NCBI GenBank assembly: GCA_012516665.1 | Contig: JAAYWN010000095.1 | Coordinates: 1 to 42,206, forward strand | Direction of reading: 5' to 3' | DNA: 42,206 nucleotides | Source: Erysipelotrichaceae bacterium | GTDB lineage: Bacteria > Bacillota_I > Bacilli_A > Erysipelotrichales > Erysipelotrichaceae | In this document: piece by piece, positions 1 through 8,384 of the stretch | Layout: each line of letters starts with the position of its first letter | Numbering within the stretch: position 1 is the stretch's first letter | Translations under genes and position numbers: made by a program | The notes under the pieces: generated by a model | Database searches by the model: none | The model's input: the letters and a program-made list of their open reading frames with translations, nothing else | Told to the model about the DNA's origin: nothing

Positions 1-1
1 A

Positions 2-88
2 GAACGTCGCAAGGGATATGGATATCCGGATGATGAATACTTCTTCCTAAGACTGATGGATGCCAGCAGAAGAAAGCAGATTTACTGA
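2..88 (+). CDS. C-terminal fragment of a protein truncated by the window edge (...ERRKGYGYPDDEYFFLRLMDASRRKQIY*)
   Basis: Open frame from the window start to TGA at 86-88; family not recognisable from 28 aa. Confidence 0.45.
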   Translation, partial: ERRKGYGYPDDEYFFLRLMDASRRKQIY

Positions 89-157
89 TCACCATCTTAC
101 ACAGAAATTAGTACAGACCCAAAAAAAACCGCTTTTAACCGACTTTTTGTCATTAAG

Positions 158-228
158 AGCAGGCGACGGGAATCGAACCCGCGTATTCAGCTTGGGAAGC
201 TGACATTCGACCATTGAATTACACCTGC
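158..228 (-). tRNA. tRNA-Gly(CCC)
   Basis: Reverse complement GCAGGTG...TCAGC-TTCCCAA-GCTGA...GGGTTCGATTCCC...CGCCTGC+T; 7-bp acceptor, anticodon loop TTCCCAA, TTCGA arm; no encoded CCA. Confidence 0.93.
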
Positions 229-285
229 GCAGTACTATTATACCCAAAACATGAAGATTTTCCTATTCCAACGTATAATAATTTC

Positions 286-1356
286 ATGACAGCGATGAAA
301 GAAAAAACAGCAGAGGATATTGTTCTCTGGTATACAGCAAATAAACGCAGTCTTCCTTGGCGCGATACAGGGAATCCCTATCACGTTTGGATCAGCGAGA
401 TCATGCTGCAGCAGACAAGGATCGAAGCTGTCAGGCCGAAGTATCTTTCTTTTATGCAAGAGCTTCCTTCAATATCTGCTTTAGCAGAGTGTGAAGATGA
501 TCATCTGATGCGGCTATGGGAAGGTTTGGGCTATTACTCCAGAGCACGGAATCTGAAAAAATGTGCGCTGATCCTTGTACAAAAATATCACAGCCAGCTG
601 CCAATCAGCTTCAATGAGCTGCTGAAACTGCCAGGCATCGGTCCCTATACCGCCGGTGCCATCAGTTCAATCGCATTTGATCAGGCTGTTCCTGCGGTTG
701 ATGGCAATGTACTGCGGGTTCTGGCAAGACTGTTTGCCGTAAAAGAAGATGTTCGCAGCGATGCTGTCAGAAAAGAACTTCTGGATACGATCAATGATCT
801 CTATCAGAAGATACACCCCTCTGGGTTCTTTGCCTCTTTCAATCAGGGACTGATGGAGATTGGGGAGACTGTATGCATGCCAAATGGTGTGCCGCATTGC
901 TGTGAATGCCCTTTGCAGAATACTTGCAGAACACAGAAAGAAAAGCTCTGGGAGAGCATTCCCTACCGTTCTAAGCTCAAGGAAAGAAAGATCATTCACA
1001 GGACCCTGCTGATTCTAAGAGATGGCGATTCTTTTCTGCTCCATAAAAGAGATGAGACAGGACTGCTTGCAGGTCTCTATGAATTTATCGGTATCGACCA
1101 GTTCATAAGTGAAAAAGAGGCACTGAAATATACGGAAAAGATCGGAGCTGTTCCATTGCGGATCTCTCACCTGCCGGATGCGAAGCATATCTTTACCCAT
1201 CTTGAATGGCATATGCATGCATATGAGATACAGGTCGAAGAGATCGAACACTTAAATATCGCAGGCTGTGTCTCGGCAGACAAAAAGGAACTCGCCTCTT
1301 TAGCGATTCCTTCTGCTTTTAAAACATATATTCAATGGTATGCATTAAGAGACTAA
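286..1356 (+). CDS. mutY: A/G-specific adenine glycosylase MutY
   Basis: LPWRDTGNPYHVWISEIMLQQTRIEAV, LPGIGPYTAGAISSIAF, FeS Cys cluster C-X7-C-X2-C-X5-C, C-terminal NUDIX-like domain. The 214 start of the ORF track lies inside the tRNA; 286 (or 295) is more plausible. Confidence 0.93.
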   Translation: MTAMKEKTAEDIVLWYTANKRSLPWRDTGNPYHVWISEIMLQQTRIEAVRPKYLSFMQELPSISALAECEDDHLMRLWEGLGYYSRARNLKKCALILVQKYHSQLPISFNELLKLPGIGPYTAGAISSIAFDQAVPAVDGNVLRVLARLFAVKEDVRSDAVRKELLDTINDLYQKIHPSGFFASFNQGLMEIGETVCMPNGVPHCCECPLQNTCRTQKEKLWESIPYRSKLKERKIIHRTLLILRDGDSFLLHKRDETGLLAGLYEFIGIDQFISEKEALKYTEKIGAVPLRISHLPDAKHIFTHLEWHMHAYEIQVEEIEHLNIAGCVSADKKELASLAIPSAFKTYIQWYALRD

Positions 1357-2036
1357 TGTCTTGGCTTCTGCTTAGGATTTGTCTTGATGCTCTGCCCCAT
1401 GCCGGCAAAGCGGACATACGCTGCAGCAGCCACTTTTTCGCCCTCTTTGACTGCTTCATTTCCCTGCGGACGGATGCCGCGCGGATTTCTTGGGTCCCGG
1501 CGCTTGGATGATTTCCCCTTGCTGTAAGGGCTCGTCTTCGTATTGCTGTGAGAAGCAGGCTGTTTTTTATCAGTCTGTTTTTTATTGATCTGCTTTTTGG
1601 TTCCCTTAGTAGATTTCACAGCGACCGGCTTCTTCACTGGATGCTTCTTTTTACTGACCGATGCATTTTCTTCGGATGCAGATGCTTTTTTGGCCGGCTT
1701 CTTTCTCTGTGTTTTCTTAGCTTCTGTCTTATGCCAAGCGGCTGTATTGTCTCCCCCGCGGTGCAATAGGAAACTGGCTGCCTCATTCAGATCACGGAAC
1801 GTATAGTTCTTTGCAAAGCTGGCTCTGCCATTTTCTGTTTCCTCAAGAACACCTTCTTCTTTCAGATGCGTATATACAGCTCTCATCTTTGAAGCTTCTT
1901 TTCCGCCATATGCTTTCATGACTGTTCCTGCAAGCACTTCGGTCTTTCCATCCGAATATACATTGCTTTTTCCATTGACCGTAGGTGTATGTAAAAACAT
2001 GCGAGCAACGGACTCCTCTTTTTCATTCTGTTTCAT
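1353..2036 (-). CDS. DUF4357-like domain protein with long Lys-rich basic C-terminal tail
   Basis: N-terminal GKTEVLAGTVMKAYGG...LKEEGVLEE...FAKNYTFRDLNEAASFLLHRGGDNTAAW resembles the DUF4357 pattern (tFsSPSaAAsfvlGrsanGw..W); rest is Lys-rich low complexity. Confidence 0.65.
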   Translation of the reverse strand: MKQNEKEESVARMFLHTPTVNGKSNVYSDGKTEVLAGTVMKAYGGKEASKMRAVYTHLKEEGVLEETENGRASFAKNYTFRDLNEAASFLLHRGGDNTAAWHKTEAKKTQRKKPAKKASASEENASVSKKKHPVKKPVAVKSTKGTKKQINKKQTDKKQPASHSNTKTSPYSKGKSSKRRDPRNPRGIRPQGNEAVKEGEKVAAAAYVRFAGMGQSIKTNPKQKPRH

Positions 2037-2148
2037 CTATATATTCAATATCCTTTCATCGATCATCTGATGGATGATCTTTATTTTCTCCTGAAACTTT
2101 TCTGTCTCGAGAATCTATCTCTGTACTATTGGTACATGCGACTGTCCT

Positions 2149-2177
2149 ATTATAGTTGGCACATCTCTATTTTGCAA
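2149..2177 (-). promoter_or_regulatory. Sigma70-type promoter for the DUF4357 gene (TTGCAA-17-TATAAT)
   Basis: Consensus boxes with 17-bp spacer on minus strand, about 110 nt upstream of the start codon. Confidence 0.6.
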
Positions 2178-2263
2178 AAAAGTACAAAGCTCTAAAAATC
2201 TGAACAGATCAGATTGGTGCAGAGATCGATCAAATTTTATCCATCAGAATATGCACATTTTTG

Positions 2264-2292
2264 TTGCGTTTGAGATGGGTACGTGATAATAT
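2264..2292 (+). promoter_or_regulatory. Promoter for the tRNA-Glu/tRNA-Trp unit (TTGCGT-17-TAATAT)
   Basis: Boxes with 17-bp spacer directly upstream of the tRNAs. Confidence 0.6.
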
Positions 2293-2307
2293 ACTTGAGC
2301 ACGACAT

Positions 2308-2381
2308 GGCGAGTTGGTGAAGTGGCTTAACACACCGCCCTTTCACGGCGGCATTCACGGGTCCGAATCCCGTACTCGTCA
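2308..2381 (+). tRNA. tRNA-Glu(TTC)
   Basis: GGCGAGT...CCGCC-CTTTCAC-GGCGG...GGGTCCGAATCCC...ACTCGTC+A; no encoded CCA. Confidence 0.93.
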
Positions 2382-2391
2382 CTTTTTTCTT

Positions 2392-2462
2392 AGGGGTATC
2401 GTACAATGGTAGTACATCGGTCTCCAAAACCGCTGATGGGAGTTCGATTCTCTCTACCCCTG
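2392..2462 (+). tRNA. tRNA-Trp(CCA)
   Basis: AGGGGTA...CTCCAAA anticodon loop...GAGTTCGATTCTC...TACCCCT+G; no encoded 3' CCA. Confidence 0.93.
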
Positions 2463-2470
2463 CCTCTAAT

Positions 2471-2494
2471 ACCGCACTAGATGCGGTTTTTTTA
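2471..2494 (+). terminator. Intrinsic terminator after the tRNA pair
   Basis: ACCGCA-CTAG-ATGCGGT followed by a T run. Confidence 0.75.
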
Positions 2495-2504
2495 TGTTTT
2501 CTTT

Positions 2505-4756
2505 TCAGTGACTTATCAAATGCAGGATTGTTTCTTTTACCACCGGCGGATCAAGCGGCTTGCTGAGATGGGCATTCATGCCATAGCTCTTTGATCTTTG
2601 AATATCTTCTTCAAAAGCATTGGCCGTCATCGCAATCACCGGAATTGTCTTGGCATCTGAACGCCGAGAGCTCCTGATCTTGGCTGCGGCAGCATAGCCA
2701 TCCATGACCGGCATCATAATATCCATCATTATAAGATCGAACTGTCCAACAGACGAGCCAAGGAACTGATCAACTGCTTCCATGCCATTCTCTGCTCTCC
2801 AGACAGAAGCACCGGCATTCTTCATCATATGTTCAACGATCATAGAATTTATCGCCTGATCTTCGGCAATCAGGACATTTTTGCCTTTCAGATATTCATC
2901 TTGATTTGACCCGATTTTTTTCTTTATGATCAGTGTTTCAAATTCCTCATACAGAGAAGTGCGGAAGATCGGTCCATACATCACCATATCTGCCCCTGCA
3001 TCCAAATATTTTTTTCTTCATTGATATCGCTGTCTTGGCAATTAAAGATCAAGGAAGAGGCAGGATACCGCTTTCTGAGTGCTTGGATCGTTTCGGTCTG
3101 CTTTGCCAGCGCTCTGCAAAGAATGACATCATACTGTTTCTCTGCGCCCAGCTGAGAGGACAGAATATCCTCACTGCTGCAGATATCATAAGGATATGCA
3201 TCGTCCGTATGCGGCATACAGATGATCGAACGATCCATCGGTCTATCGCACACCATCAGCAAGGACATTTCCTTTACATCATCAAATTTTTCCAGCATAG
3301 ACGCTTCATCTGCGATGCTAAGCGGAAGCGATACGATAAAAGTTGAGCCCATTCCCTTTTCAGAGATCACTTTGACAGTCCCATGCATCGCACTTACAAT
3401 ATCACGCACAATGGTAAGACCAAGGCCAGTCCCTTCCACGGGATTGACCGTTGTCTTGACTTCTCTGACAAATGGTTCAAATATCTTATTCTGAAGATCT
3501 TTATCAATACCGATGCCCGTATCCGTACAGGACATCGTCAAAAGAGCAGTATGGCCATCCGCAGCTCTTTTTTCTTCTACTTTTAAAATAATCTTTCCTT
3601 CTGAAGGCGTATACTTGACCGCATTGCTGAGAATATTTACCAAGATCTGATGCATCCGCGGCATATCGCCAAGATAGAATTCGTCCTGGATCCCTTCCGT
3701 CTGCAAAGAAAGTTCCTGCTTCTTAGCACTTGCCAATGGCCAGATAATGCGCATTGTCTCTGACAGGAGATCCGGCAGAATAAATTCCGTTTCACTGATG
3801 CTCATTTTTCCGCTTTCGATCATCGATAGATCAAGCACATCATTGACTAAAGAAAGCAGATGCTTTGATGAAGTCTTTACCACATTCAGATTCTGCAATG
3901 CCTGTTTCCGATCGTCTATTTTTTCCATTGCAATATCTGTCATACCGACGATTGCATTGAGCGGTGTCCGTATATCATGCGACATGGAAGAAAGAAAATC
4001 GGACTTTGATGCATTGGCTTTCTCAGCTGCTTTCTTTGCCAGTTCTGTTTCTGCCATGGCTTTCTGGAGTTCATCATTCTTCTGATGCAGTTCGTCGCTC
4101 TGTTCAAGGTAGGAAACAACATAGATGATCAATAATGACAGCGTAATAGCAGGATACAGCAGGACATAATCCTTGACAAAGATCTGCAGAATCGTAGAAA
4201 CAGCTGGGAAAAAGCCATACATGATCAAAGCAATCACATTATTTTCCATCTCTTTGCTTTCAATTGCAATATAGATGATCACAATCAGGATAATGCAGAG
4301 CATGAATATCTGATTGAACACATAATAGGGACCTCTGACATGAAAACCATTCATTGTGCTGAAATAGGAACCATTGAAAATGGACAGAAAATCAAGACAT
4401 ACCGCAGCTGTGCAGATCACGCGGATAGCCGTCCGCAGCCCTATCTTTTGTTTATTGTTTTTCTGTAAAATGGCAAAAGAATATTCACCAAAGAGCTCGC
4501 TCAGGACAGCACCGCCTGCATAGCATACGCCGACAAAGATATTGTTCCACAATGAATATTCCGGCTTGCCATCCACCAGAATATAAGCAATATACGAAAT
4601 AATGATAATCGCATTTAGAAAACCCATCACTCCCAGGAGATGGTTCTTCAGACTGTATTCTGCATGCCGGTTGGCAATCACATTGCATATCTGCAATGTG
4701 ATCGTAATCAGCAGACAGTATAATTCAATAAGAAGATTTGCCTCAGACATATTCAA
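2505..4756 (-). CDS. Membrane hybrid sensor histidine kinase / response regulator, split into two frames
   Basis: ORF 4756..2981: TM region, HisKA (SDFLSSMSHDIRTPLNAI), HATPase (GTGLGLTIV), degenerate receiver-like stretch. ORF 3005..2505: continuation plus REC (VLIAEDQAINSMIV..LIMMDIMMPVMDGYAAA..LSKPLDP). Frames join in an A7 run near 3009-3015; first ORF uses a TTG start. Confidence 0.85.
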
Positions 4757-4848
4757 GCCCCAATTCTATCTGAAATCTTAAACATCTTTATGAATTGTAT
4801 CATCAGGTGCCATGATCAGCTGCTCATACATCAAAAGTGAGAATACTT

Positions 4849-5358
4849 CTATTCTGCTTTTTTTAACGGCTTGACTCTTTCCGTAGTTATCTTGGCAATA
4901 AAGCCCGTTGCTAAGCCTGTCGGAATTGACAATGCCAGAAAATAGGGAAGAATTGCCGCAATCAATGGCTGCATATAGAATAGCATAACGATGATCACCT
5001 GACCGGTACTGTGACCGATAGCGCTCATGACCGAAGTGAACATCAGGGAAGAATGCAGTTTATTCATCAGGATCAGGATCAAAGTGGAGATCAGCACACC
5101 GCCAAAACTGATCCAGAAGGCAGAGCCGAAGATGCGGCCGGAAAGAAGATTGCCTATCATGACACGCATGATATTGACAATGATCATTTCTTTTACACCT
5201 AAGATCTTCAGGGTCACCAAGGCAATGATATTGGCAAGACCGATGCGAAAGACGCCGAAGAGCGGCGGGATCATGGCGGTCTCTAAAAGATTCAGCGTGA
5301 TTGCCATCGCGCTTAAAAGGGCAAGATAGGTAAAATGTCTTGTCTGATTCATGCTCAT
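4849..5358 (-). CDS. Gx transporter family protein (annotated elsewhere as heptaprenyl diphosphate synthase component I)
   Basis: MNQTRHFTYLALLSAMAITLNLLETAMIPP...GLANIIALVTLKILGVKEMIIVNIMRVMIGNLLSG, multi-TM. Confidence 0.8.
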   Translation of the reverse strand: MSMNQTRHFTYLALLSAMAITLNLLETAMIPPLFGVFRIGLANIIALVTLKILGVKEMIIVNIMRVMIGNLLSGRIFGSAFWISFGGVLISTLILILMNKLHSSLMFTSVMSAIGHSTGQVIIVMLFYMQPLIAAILPYFLALSIPTGLATGFIAKITTERVKPLKKAE

Positions 5359-5786
5359 GAATTGCTCCCGAGATAATTCAAAGCAACATCATATGTGCAT
5401 ATAATGATGTTATTCGGAATACAGGTGATCGGAACCATGTTCGTGCCATCATCCCATCCCATCTGTTCGCAGTTGTGATTCGGGCAGTCTACTTTGGACA
5501 CGCACCATTTATTATCCTTGACCGTGATCGTCATCTGGCCGTAATCGCCGGTCAGTGTGTACATATCATCAACCCCGGAATCGAACCAAAGTTCTGCTTC
5601 ATTGCCATGAATAGCAGCGACCCACTGTCCCTTTGCCTGTTCCGTCGGCATGCCAGAGACTGTTCCGTCTGAAGCCTGTTCATCTGTTTTTGCTTTATTC
5701 TGTGCTTTGACCATATTCATGATCAGGATGGCAGCTGCCGCAGCAGCAGCAATGATCACAATGATCCATATTTCCTTCTTTTTCAT
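5355..5786 (-). CDS. NusG domain II-containing membrane-anchored protein
   Basis: N-terminal TM, then GDYGQMTITVKDNKWCVSKVDCPNHNCEQMGW...PITCIPNNIII; start/stop overlap with the Gx transporter gene. Confidence 0.85.
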   Translation of the reverse strand: MKKKEIWIIVIIAAAAAAAILIMNMVKAQNKAKTDEQASDGTVSGMPTEQAKGQWVAAIHGNEAELWFDSGVDDMYTLTGDYGQMTITVKDNKWCVSKVDCPNHNCEQMGWDDGTNMVPITCIPNNIIICTYDVALNYLGSNS

Positions 5787-5812
5787 GCCCTCGATTATAT
5801 CACATCAGCCAT

Positions 5813-5840
5813 GAAAAACAGTGAACATTGCAGTTCACTG
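5813..5840 (-). terminator. Terminator of the aro operon, overlapping the aroQ stop codon
   Basis: CAGTGAAC-TGCAAT-GTTCACTG-TTTTT on minus strand. Confidence 0.75.
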
Positions 5841-6281
5841 CTTCTTAAGTGCTTTTAAGATCTCATCTGCCGCATGGATATACCCCTGTACGCCTTCTCC
5901 TTTGATCTGTGCCAGACAGTACGGTGCTTCATAGGAGATATGCCGGAATTTTTCTCTTGTGCTGATATCGCTGATATGGACCTCTACGACTGGCAGCGGT
6001 GCAACTGCTTTGACGGCATCCGCCAAAGCAATACTGGTATGTGTATAGGCACCGGGATTGATCACCACACCATCATATTTTTTAAAATATGCCTCCTGGA
6101 TCCAATCAACAAGATCTCCCTCATGATTGGACTGTCGGCAATCCGCTTCTGTGCTGCGCTTGGCCAGTTCCTTCTGGATCATAGCTATCATATCTGCGTA
6201 GCTCATTGTTCCATAGATGCCCGGTTCCCGGATCCCTACCATATTCAGATTCGGGCCATTGATGATCATTATCTTTGTCAT
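5835..6281 (-). CDS. aroQ: Type II 3-dehydroquinate dehydratase
   Basis: IMIINGPNLNMVGIREPGIYG, NHEGDLVDWIQEA, VINPGAYTHTSIALADA, EVHISD. Confidence 0.96.
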   Translation of the reverse strand: MTKIMIINGPNLNMVGIREPGIYGTMSYADMIAMIQKELAKRSTEADCRQSNHEGDLVDWIQEAYFKKYDGVVINPGAYTHTSIALADAVKAVAPLPVVEVHISDISTREKFRHISYEAPYCLAQIKGEGVQGYIHAADEILKALKKQ

Positions 6282-7126
6282 GATTTATCAAACTTCTTTC
6301 TTCTTTCCGTCGATTGGATCATTTTTTCTTTCATGCCTTCTGTATCATTCTCCGCCAAGAGATCGCGGAAACGCAGAAGTTCCTGTGAGAATTCATTGAT
6401 CTCCCGGATCAGATTGTCCTTGTTCAGTTCAAACAATTCGGGCCACATATCTTCATTGATCTTAGCAATCCTCGTCAGATCGCGGAAACTGTCACCGGTA
6501 TAATCCACCAAGTGCGTATTATCACTGACATTCATTAAGGACACAGCAATGACATGCGTCAATTGAGAAAGGAAACCGATCATACGATCATGTTCTTCCG
6601 CCGTCAGCTGCGCGATCTTTGTAAAGCCCAGGATCTCGGCCAGCTGATGCGCTGAAGCAATTGCTTCTGGGGTATTTTCTGCGGTTGGTACAATAATGAA
6701 ATTGGCATTGGCAAAACGTGCTGCATCTGCATATTGGATCCCTTTGAACTCCCTGCCGGCCATCGGGTGACAGGCAATAAATTCCACATCTTCTCTTAAT
6801 TCCGCATTGATATCACGGATGATCTCACGCTTGATGCCAGTCACATCGCTCAGCAGTGCTCCTGTTTTAAAGTATTTCTGATTCTCTTTCACCCACTGTA
6901 CAAACACATGAGGATAGAGGCATGAAATAACGATATCTGCTTTTTGAATAAGAGAACTGTCCGTGCCGCCTTCAGCGATCCAATGATTCTTCATTGCATA
7001 CTGAATTGCTTCTTCATCAATGTCTATACCGATGCAGCAGTATCCTTTTTTTGACAGGGCCTGAACATAGCTTCCGCCCAGGACACCTAAGCCTACAATG
7101 GCAAATTTTGTATCTGGTTCAATCAT
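6278..7126 (-). CDS. tyrA: Prephenate dehydrogenase
   Basis: FAIVGLGVLGGSYVQAL Rossmann motif, VTGIKREI, HPMAGRE, EHDRMIGFLSQLTHVIAVSL. Confidence 0.93.
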   Translation of the reverse strand: MIEPDTKFAIVGLGVLGGSYVQALSKKGYCCIGIDIDEEAIQYAMKNHWIAEGGTDSSLIQKADIVISCLYPHVFVQWVKENQKYFKTGALLSDVTGIKREIIRDINAELREDVEFIACHPMAGREFKGIQYADAARFANANFIIVPTAENTPEAIASAHQLAEILGFTKIAQLTAEEHDRMIGFLSQLTHVIAVSLMNVSDNTHLVDYTGDSFRDLTRIAKINEDMWPELFELNKDNLIREINEFSQELLRFRDLLAENDTEGMKEKMIQSTERRKKFDKS

Positions 7127-8384
7127 GTATGATCACCCCTGTCTCTGCCAGATCTGCAAAGAAATCTGGATAGCTTTTTCTGACTGCCTCCGCTCCTTCA
7201 ATGGTCACTGGTCCATCTGCAATGGATGCCAAGACAGCCAATGCCATCACAATGCGATGATCCTGATGACCCTGTACCGTGCAGCTGCCCGTTACTTTCG
7301 TCTGGCCTAAGACGGTGACTGTGTCCGCATCAGAAGAGATATCGCAGCCAAGCTTTTTCATTTCTTCTTCCATGCATGCAATACGGTCGCTCTCTTTCAT
7401 GCGCAGTCTTGCACAATGCATGAATACCGTCCTGCCATGGCATTGACTGGCCATCGCAAATAATGCCGGTCCAAGATCTGGACAGTCGGCAAGATCGATC
7501 TTTCCGGCAGTTCTTCCTATCTGACCGGAAATACGATAGCCGCCAGGAATCTCTTTGACCGTACCGCCCATGCTTTCAGCAATCCTAATGATCACATGAT
7601 CTCCTTGTTTGGATGCATGATCCAGATTCAGCAGATCCAATGGGACATGCTGGATCAAAGCTGCTTCTGCAAAGAAAGCCAACTGTGAATCATCACCCTC
7701 GACAGTGCAGTCGATCGGCTGATATTTCTGCTTCCCAGGAATATGGAAATGCAGATCTGTCTGATCGATCCTGATGCCGGAACGCTGCAGAGCCTGGATG
7801 GTCAGACCGACATAGGAAGCAGATTCAAACGGCGGCAGGATCTCTAGATCGCTGTCGTCAGCAAGCAAAGGCAGAGCAAACAGGAGACCGCTGATGAACT
7901 GTGACGATACATCTCCGCGGATCTGATAGGTACCGCTGCTCAGCGGGCCTCTGACCATGATCCAATCGGACTTCTGTTCAAAAACGATGCCTTGTTCGCG
8001 ATATAGATCAGCATATACATTCTGGGGTCTGGCCATCAGTCTGCCATGACCTGAGAAGACCGCTGGCTGATCAAGCAATGAAAACAAAGGGATCAGGAAC
8101 CGCAGCGTACTGCCTGATTCACCGCAGTCTAAAAGCGATCCATCATAATTCATCTTTGAAATACCATGAACGATCAGATCTTTTCCCTTCTGTTCAAAGC
8201 ATGCCCCAGCATGCTGCAGAAGAGAGATCGTTGCCTGGATATCCTCGCTCTCGCTCAGAGAATGAATGACCGACATGCCATCCGCCAAAGCCGCGCAGAT
8301 CAGGGCACGATGCGACAGCGATTTGCTGGAAGGAAGGACGATCTCCGCATCATGGATCCTGCTGGGGACAATGACCTTCTTCAT
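7119..8384 (-). CDS. aroA: 3-phosphoshikimate 1-carboxyvinyltransferase (EPSP synthase)
   Basis: LPSSKSLSHRALICAALADG, LDCGESGSTLRFLIPL, DVSSQFISGLLFALPLL, HQDHRIVMALAV. Confidence 0.96.
   Translation of the reverse strand: MKKVIVPSRIHDAEIVLPSSKSLSHRALICAALADGMSVIHSLSESEDIQATISLLQHAGACFEQKGKDLIVHGISKMNYDGSLLDCGESGSTLRFLIPLFSLLDQPAVFSGHGRLMARPQNVYADLYREQGIVFEQKSDWIMVRGPLSSGTYQIRGDVSSQFISGLLFALPLLADDSDLEILPPFESASYVGLTIQALQRSGIRIDQTDLHFHIPGKQKYQPIDCTVEGDDSQLAFFAEAALIQHVPLDLLNLDHASKQGDHVIIRIAESMGGTVKEIPGGYRISGQIGRTAGKIDLADCPDLGPALFAMASQCHGRTVFMHCARLRMKESDRIACMEEEMKKLGCDISSDADTVTVLGQTKVTGSCTVQGHQDHRIVMALAVLASIADGPVTIEGAEAVRKSYPDFFADLAETGVIIHD

Noticed and set aside
214-285. N-terminal extension of mutY (start at 214)
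   Set aside because: Overlaps tRNA-Gly and the promoter region; the ATG at 286 fits MutY N-termini better.
2040-2080. GATCATC-TGATG-GATGATC hairpin plus a 9-codon uORF (MIDERILNI) before the DUF4357 gene
   Set aside because: Could be a cis-regulatory leader, but there is no good SD for the uORF, no terminator and no matching known motif; not strong enough to claim.
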